Assembly (NCBI RefSeq): GCF_008933165.1 | Contig: NZ_WBVQ01000001.1 | Coordinates: forward strand, 682,001-746,000 | Direction of reading: 5' to 3' | Origin: Phaeocystidibacter marisrubri | GTDB lineage: Bacteria; Bacteroidota; Bacteroidia; Flavobacteriales; Schleiferiaceae | DNA: 64,000 nt | Part shown: positions 59,966-64,000 of the stretch, in pieces | How positions within the stretch are numbered: position 1 is the first letter of the stretch | Layout: each line of letters starts with the position of its first letter | The notes under the pieces: generated by a model | Databases searched by the model: none | What the model was told of the DNA's origin: nothing | What the model saw: the letters and a program-made list of their open reading frames with translations, nothing else | Position numbers and translations under genes: made by a program

Positions 59966-61114
59966 ATGGAGTTGACAATATCGACCAAGGATCAAACCTT
60001 GATTGCCAAGACATTTTTTGGACTAGAAACTGTTCTTGCGCGTGAATTGCGCCATTTGGGTGCACGTGATGTAAAACCACTTAAAAGAGCGGTTTCGTTT
60101 ACCGGCGATTTGGGTTTCATTTATAAATCAAACCTTTGGTCGGCTACGGCGCTGAGAATTCTGCGCCCCATCGCGAACTTTGAAGTCCATCGCCAAGATG
60201 ATCTTTACCACAACATGTCTCAGATTCCATGGGAAGATTTGTTTGGTATTGAGAAGAATATCATGATTGATGCCGTGGTGCATTCGGATACTTTTTCGAA
60301 TTCACATTACGCCTCTCTCCGTGCTAAAGATGCTGTGGTAGGTCGCTTTACTAAGAAGTTCAAGCGCCGTCCTTCTATCGATAAAGAGAATCCGCATGTG
60401 GTGATTTCCATTCACTTGATTCGCAATCACTGTGAGGTGTTCTTGGATTCAAGTGGGCGCTCTCTACACCGAAGAGGCTATCGTGATGCGGTTGGTCCAG
60501 CTCCTATCAATGAGGTACTCGCGGCAGGTCTAATTCGCCTTTCGGGATGGGAAGGTCGTCAAACTTTGTACGATCCAATGTGCGGTTCGGGCACCATCCT
60601 TACTGAAGCGGCTATTTTGGCGGATAATATTCCAGCCAATATCTACCGCAAGGATTTTAGTTTTATGCATTGGCGCGATTACGATGAAGAACTTCACGCG
60701 GTAATTGAGGAGTCGGCATTAAACAAAGCAAATCCATCTTCTTGCAAGATCATAGGTTCGGATTCCGACATAAGTATGCTGACAAAGGCGAATATCAATA
60801 TTGAAAAAGCCCTCTTTCAAGATCGAATCAAAGTATGGCATCAAGATTTTATTGGCTCAACCAAGCCAGAAGAAAATGGCATGCTTATCTTCAATCCTCC
60901 GTACGACAAGAAGCTGACTTCCGATAACTTTAAGCTATACCAAGAGATTGGGGATACCTTAAAGCAGGGATATGACGGTTGGACGGCGTGGTTTATTTCT
61001 TCCGATTTGGAGGCGTTGAAGTATCTGGGTCTTAGAACCAAGTCGAAAATCAAAATGTACAACGGCAAATTAGAATGCCGTTACGTTGGATTGGAGATGT
61101 ACAAGAGCAAGTGA
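59966..61114 (+). CDS. THUMP-domain RNA methyltransferase (RlmL-like)
   Basis: 382 residues from ATG at 59966. An N-terminal ferredoxin-like/THUMP module (about 1-160, FGLETVLARELRHLGARDV) binds RNA. The Rossmann methyltransferase carries SAM motif YDPMCGSGTILTEAAILADN and the catalytic FNPPYDKKL (NPPY). It resembles the N-terminal half of RlmL (YcbY), which makes m2G2445 in 23S rRNA, but lacks the RlmK half. Confidence 0.94.
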   Translation: MELTISTKDQTLIAKTFFGLETVLARELRHLGARDVKPLKRAVSFTGDLGFIYKSNLWSATALRILRPIANFEVHRQDDLYHNMSQIPWEDLFGIEKNIMIDAVVHSDTFSNSHYASLRAKDAVVGRFTKKFKRRPSIDKENPHVVISIHLIRNHCEVFLDSSGRSLHRRGYRDAVGPAPINEVLAAGLIRLSGWEGRQTLYDPMCGSGTILTEAAILADNIPANIYRKDFSFMHWRDYDEELHAVIEESALNKANPSSCKIIGSDSDISMLTKANINIEKALFQDRIKVWHQDFIGSTKPEENGMLIFNPPYDKKLTSDNFKLYQEIGDTLKQGYDGWTAWFISSDLEALKYLGLRTKSKIKMYNGKLECRYVGLEMYKSK

Positions 61115-61153
61115 GAAAGGTTTGTATTCTAAAGGCTCACAAACAGAATACAC

Positions 61154-62122
61154 ATGAAGAAAATAGCGGTTATGACTTCCGGGGGAGATGCTCCGGGAAT
61201 GAATGCAGGAATACGTGCAGTTACGCGTACGGCTTTGAGTCTTGGACTTGAAGTGGTAGGTATTTACCGCGGCTATCAAGGAATGATTGAAAACGATTTC
61301 ATTCCTCTATCTCACGAATCCGTTCGAAATATTATTCATCGCGGAGGTACGTTTTTGAAAACGGCTAGAAGCGATGACTTTCGCACCATTGAAGGTCGCG
61401 CTCAAGCGGCCGCAAACCTGAAAGCACATGGGGTTGAAGGTCTCGTTGTGATTGGTGGTGATGGTAGTTTTACAGGGGCCGCAGCTCTTCATGATGAACA
61501 TGGAGTGAAGGTAGTGGGCTGCCCTGGCACGATTGATAACGATCTTTTTGGTACTGATTATACCATCGGCTATGATACCGCTGTAAATACGGCGGTTCAT
61601 GCCATTGATCAAATTCGCGATACCGCGGCGAGTCACAATCGCTTGTTTTTTGTAGAAGTGATGGGGCGTGACGCCGGATTCATCGCGCTCCGCACAGGAT
61701 TGGCTTCAGGTGCTGAAGCAGTTCTAGTTCCAGAAACGACCACTTACATTGAAGACCTCACCGCGAAGCTGGAGAAGAACTGGAAGATGAAGAAATCGAG
61801 CGCCATCATCATTGTTGCAGAAGGTGATGACGCAGGTGGAGCGATTGAAATTGCTAAAAAAGTGAACGCTAAGTTTGAGGGATGGGAGTCGAAAGTGACG
61901 GTTCTTGGCCATATTCAACGCGGGGGATCACCCACAGCTTTTGATCGAATTTTGGCCTCTCGAATGGGGCATGCCGCTGTTCTAGCTTTACTCGCAGGTT
62001 CTACTGATGTAATGATCGGACAAAAGAACGGTGAAATGGTTGAGGTGCCATTCAAGCAAGCGGTTAAGCATCATGAAACGCTCAGCAAACATTTGTTAGA
62101 CCTAGTAGAAATTCTTTCTTAA
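61154..62122 (+). CDS. pfkA: ATP-dependent 6-phosphofructokinase
   Basis: 322 residues, the usual bacterial length. Seen: MTSGGDAPGMNAGIRAVTRT, GGDGSFTGA (Gly at 104-equivalent indicates ATP rather than PPi), PGTIDNDLFGTDYTIGYDTA with the catalytic TIDND, and EVMGRDAGFIA. It commits fructose-6-phosphate to glycolysis. Its stop overlaps the priA start codon by one base. Confidence 0.97.
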   Translation: MKKIAVMTSGGDAPGMNAGIRAVTRTALSLGLEVVGIYRGYQGMIENDFIPLSHESVRNIIHRGGTFLKTARSDDFRTIEGRAQAAANLKAHGVEGLVVIGGDGSFTGAAALHDEHGVKVVGCPGTIDNDLFGTDYTIGYDTAVNTAVHAIDQIRDTAASHNRLFFVEVMGRDAGFIALRTGLASGAEAVLVPETTTYIEDLTAKLEKNWKMKKSSAIIIVAEGDDAGGAIEIAKKVNAKFEGWESKVTVLGHIQRGGSPTAFDRILASRMGHAAVLALLAGSTDVMIGQKNGEMVEVPFKQAVKHHETLSKHLLDLVEILS

Positions 62123-64000
62123 TGGCCGTATACGCGGATGTTATTCTTCCCTTAGCTCTCAACCAAAGCTTTACCTATGGAATTCCATTGGTTTGGCAAG
62201 AGGGGTTGAGTGAGGGACACCGCGTTTTGGTTCAATTTGGTCAGAGAAAGCTCTATGCTGGAATTGTACTTCGCGTACATGATACGCCTCCGGGATATGA
62301 TGTGAAGGAGATTCTGGATGTAGAGGATGATATTCCGATCGTTACACCCATTCAACTGCACTACTGGAAGTGGTTGTCGGAGTACTACATGTGTTCTATG
62401 GGAGAAGTGATGAACGCTGCACTTCCTGCGGCGTTTAAGATGCAATCAGAGACAAAAATCAGCATCAATCCTGAACTTGAGTTTGAGGAAAGCGACTTGA
62501 AAGATAATGAATTTCAAGTGTTTAACCTCTTGCGTGAGTTAAAGGAAATGAAGATCACCGATCTCACCAAGAAATTGGGATGGAAGAATCCCATGCCTGT
62601 CATTCGGAGAATGTACGCAGAAGGGTACATCGACTTGGATGAGGCTGTGAAGTCTACTGTGAAGTCCAAGGTGGAAAAGAAGGTTCGTTGGCCGGAAGGG
62701 TACAATGAATCGATGACACAAGACGCCTTTGACTCACTTTCTAATGCCAAGGTTCAAAAGGAACTCTTGCTCACGTACTTTAAGATGAGTTTGGGCAGTG
62801 AACCTTGGGTGAGAGAGAAGGAATTGCTCGAAGAGGCGAAAGCGACAAAAGCTCCGCTAAAAGCATTGATTGAGAAGGGGTGGCTAGAAATTGCTGAGTT
62901 CAAAGTAGAAGAAGAGCAAATTGATGCTTCACTCGATAAACCGACTCTTACACCAGCTCAGGCGAAAGCGGCGAAAGATTTGGAGACGGGGTGGATGGAG
63001 AGCAATACTTCATTGCTTCATGGTGTAACCTCCAGTGGGAAGACGGAGATTTATATTCACTTCATTCATCAGCAAATAGAGCTTGGTCGGCAGTCGTTAT
63101 TTACGGTGCCGGAAATCGCACTAACGGCTCAAATGGTTCGTAGACTTCAATCCCATTTTGAATCGAAGGCGGCGGTATACCACAGTAAGATGAGTGATAG
63201 AGAACGCCTAGAGCTTTGGGAGAGAATGTTAGATCCAGAGCGCAAACCTATGGTTGTTCTTGGAGCGCGCTCATCGGTCTTTCTTCCTTTTGAAAACCTC
63301 GGACTCGTCATTGTGGATGAGGAGCACGAGTCTTCGTACAAGCAATACGATCCCGCACCTCGATATCATGGTAGAGATGCAGCAATTGTGCTGTCTCATC
63401 TTCACAAGGGGAAATCGCTGTTGGGCTCAGCAACACCTTCATTGGAATCGTACTACAATGCCAAAGAGGGAAAATATGGTTTTGCCTTTCTAGGAGAGCG
63501 ATACAGTGGCGTTCGATTGCCGATTGTGGAAGCGGTGGATATCAAGAAAGACACCATTCAAAAACAGATGCATGGGCACTTGTCTCATCGACTATATGAG
63601 GAGATGAGGATGCAATTGAAAGAGGATAAGAAGGTCATTCTATTCCAGAATAGAAGGGGGTTTGCTCCCGTCGTAATCTGCCAGAGTTGTGGTCATTCAG
63701 AACAATGTGTGAATTGCGATATCACGTTAACTTACCACAAAGGATCGCACCAATTGCGCTGCCATTATTGTGGGTACAGTATTGCACCGCCTCAGCGTTG
63801 TAAGTCGTGCGGTAGTTTTGAGTTGAAAATGCAAGGCTTTGGAACCGAAAAGATCGAGGAAGATCTTCAAATCTTGTTTCCCAATGCTTCCATTGCACGC
63901 ATGGATTTGGATGCCACGCGAAAGAAGAATGCCTTCCAAAAGTTGGTGGATCGATTTGAACGGGGGGAAATTGATATCCTTATCGGCACCCAGATGGTGG
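62122..64000 (+). CDS. priA: primosomal helicase PriA, 3' truncated by window edge
   Basis: 626 residues are visible from ATG at 62122. The N-terminal DNA-binding domain (AVYADVILPLALNQSFTYGI) leads to helicase motifs: Walker A HGVTSSGKTEIYIH, Walker B VIVDEEHESSYKQYD, and the zinc-binding insert with four CxxC pairs (CQSCGHSEQCVNC, then CHYCGY and CKSCGS). It restarts stalled replication forks. Overlaps pfkA by one base. Confidence 0.96.
   Translation, partial: MAVYADVILPLALNQSFTYGIPLVWQEGLSEGHRVLVQFGQRKLYAGIVLRVHDTPPGYDVKEILDVEDDIPIVTPIQLHYWKWLSEYYMCSMGEVMNAALPAAFKMQSETKISINPELEFEESDLKDNEFQVFNLLRELKEMKITDLTKKLGWKNPMPVIRRMYAEGYIDLDEAVKSTVKSKVEKKVRWPEGYNESMTQDAFDSLSNAKVQKELLLTYFKMSLGSEPWVREKELLEEAKATKAPLKALIEKGWLEIAEFKVEEEQIDASLDKPTLTPAQAKAAKDLETGWMESNTSLLHGVTSSGKTEIYIHFIHQQIELGRQSLFTVPEIALTAQMVRRLQSHFESKAAVYHSKMSDRERLELWERMLDPERKPMVVLGARSSVFLPFENLGLVIVDEEHESSYKQYDPAPRYHGRDAAIVLSHLHKGKSLLGSATPSLESYYNAKEGKYGFAFLGERYSGVRLPIVEAVDIKKDTIQKQMHGHLSHRLYEEMRMQLKEDKKVILFQNRRGFAPVVICQSCGHSEQCVNCDITLTYHKGSHQLRCHYCGYSIAPPQRCKSCGSFELKMQGFGTEKIEEDLQILFPNASIARMDLDATRKKNAFQKLVDRFERGEIDILIGTQMV

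Overview
This window is a piece of a Bacteroidota chromosome, most likely a member of the Flavobacteriales; I cannot fix the family from sequence alone. Reasons: recurrent promoters of the Bacteroidota type (-33 TTTG/GTTG, about 19 bp, -7 TAnnTTTG); little sign of Shine-Dalgarno sequences; type IX secretion (T9SS) C-terminal sorting domains; and typical phylum families (GWxTD, DUF4199, DUF4846, DUF6952, WG-repeat proteins, LytTR regulators with membrane N-termini, a menaquinone pathway). About 70 protein genes, one RNA gene (SRP RNA) and several pseudogene remnants are supported. No tRNA, rRNA, CRISPR or transposase gene was seen.

Layout. 1-6400: a truncated YtcJ-like amidohydrolase, a secreted unknown, a LytTR regulator divergent from a small MotA/TolQ/ExbB-like protein whose stop codon lies inside a 21-copy 25-bp tandem array, a decayed surface-repeat protein gene, a radical SAM/SPASM protein and a VOC protein. 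6590-9920: the thrS-infC-rpmI-rplT translation operon on the minus strand, with its promoter and terminator; infC has no ATG or GTG start. 9930-10640: a gene-free stretch of G-rich degenerate repeats with two 148-bp structured copies. 10720-18070: a lipoprotein, a small membrane protein, then a plus-strand menaquinone operon (hotdog thioesterase, menF, menD, menA, menC; menB absent, menE 15 kb away). 18130-26950: an outer-membrane protein, a DUF1697 gene and two WG-repeat paralogues, split by a 3.48-kb segment bounded by 220-bp direct repeats that carries a T9SS cargo gene, a beta-barrel gene and a DUF1697 pseudogene.

26990-37520: pirin, DUF4846, DUF1304, a zinc-free alcohol dehydrogenase-like protein, an XRE/DUF2178 pair with a palindromic operator, formate-tetrahydrofolate ligase, menE, a TsaC-family protein, a secreted unknown and fructose-6-phosphate aldolase/transaldolase. 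37700-45530: SRP RNA, a secreted EndA-type nuclease, DUF4199 plus two glycosyltransferases, an efflux adaptor, XerD, AroQ and a third glycosyltransferase. 45540-57140: GWxTD protein, the sixA-ppk1-ppx polyphosphate group, thioredoxin-DUF6952, YceI, a thioesterase, a lipoprotein esterase, thiol peroxidase, patatin, galM and a 2-Cys peroxiredoxin. 57280-64000: a ZIP transporter with an operator inside its promoter, a TauE/SafE permease, two small exported proteins, a THUMP methyltransferase, pfkA and a truncated priA.

The best candidates for something undescribed are the 3.48-kb direct-repeat-bounded segment, the 25-bp array growing out of the ExbB-like gene, the structured 148-bp intergenic repeats, and two promoters (XRE/DUF2178 and ZIP) that carry similar TGTAAA/TTTACA palindromes exactly in the promoter spacer. 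I see no complete new multi-gene defence or biosynthetic system.
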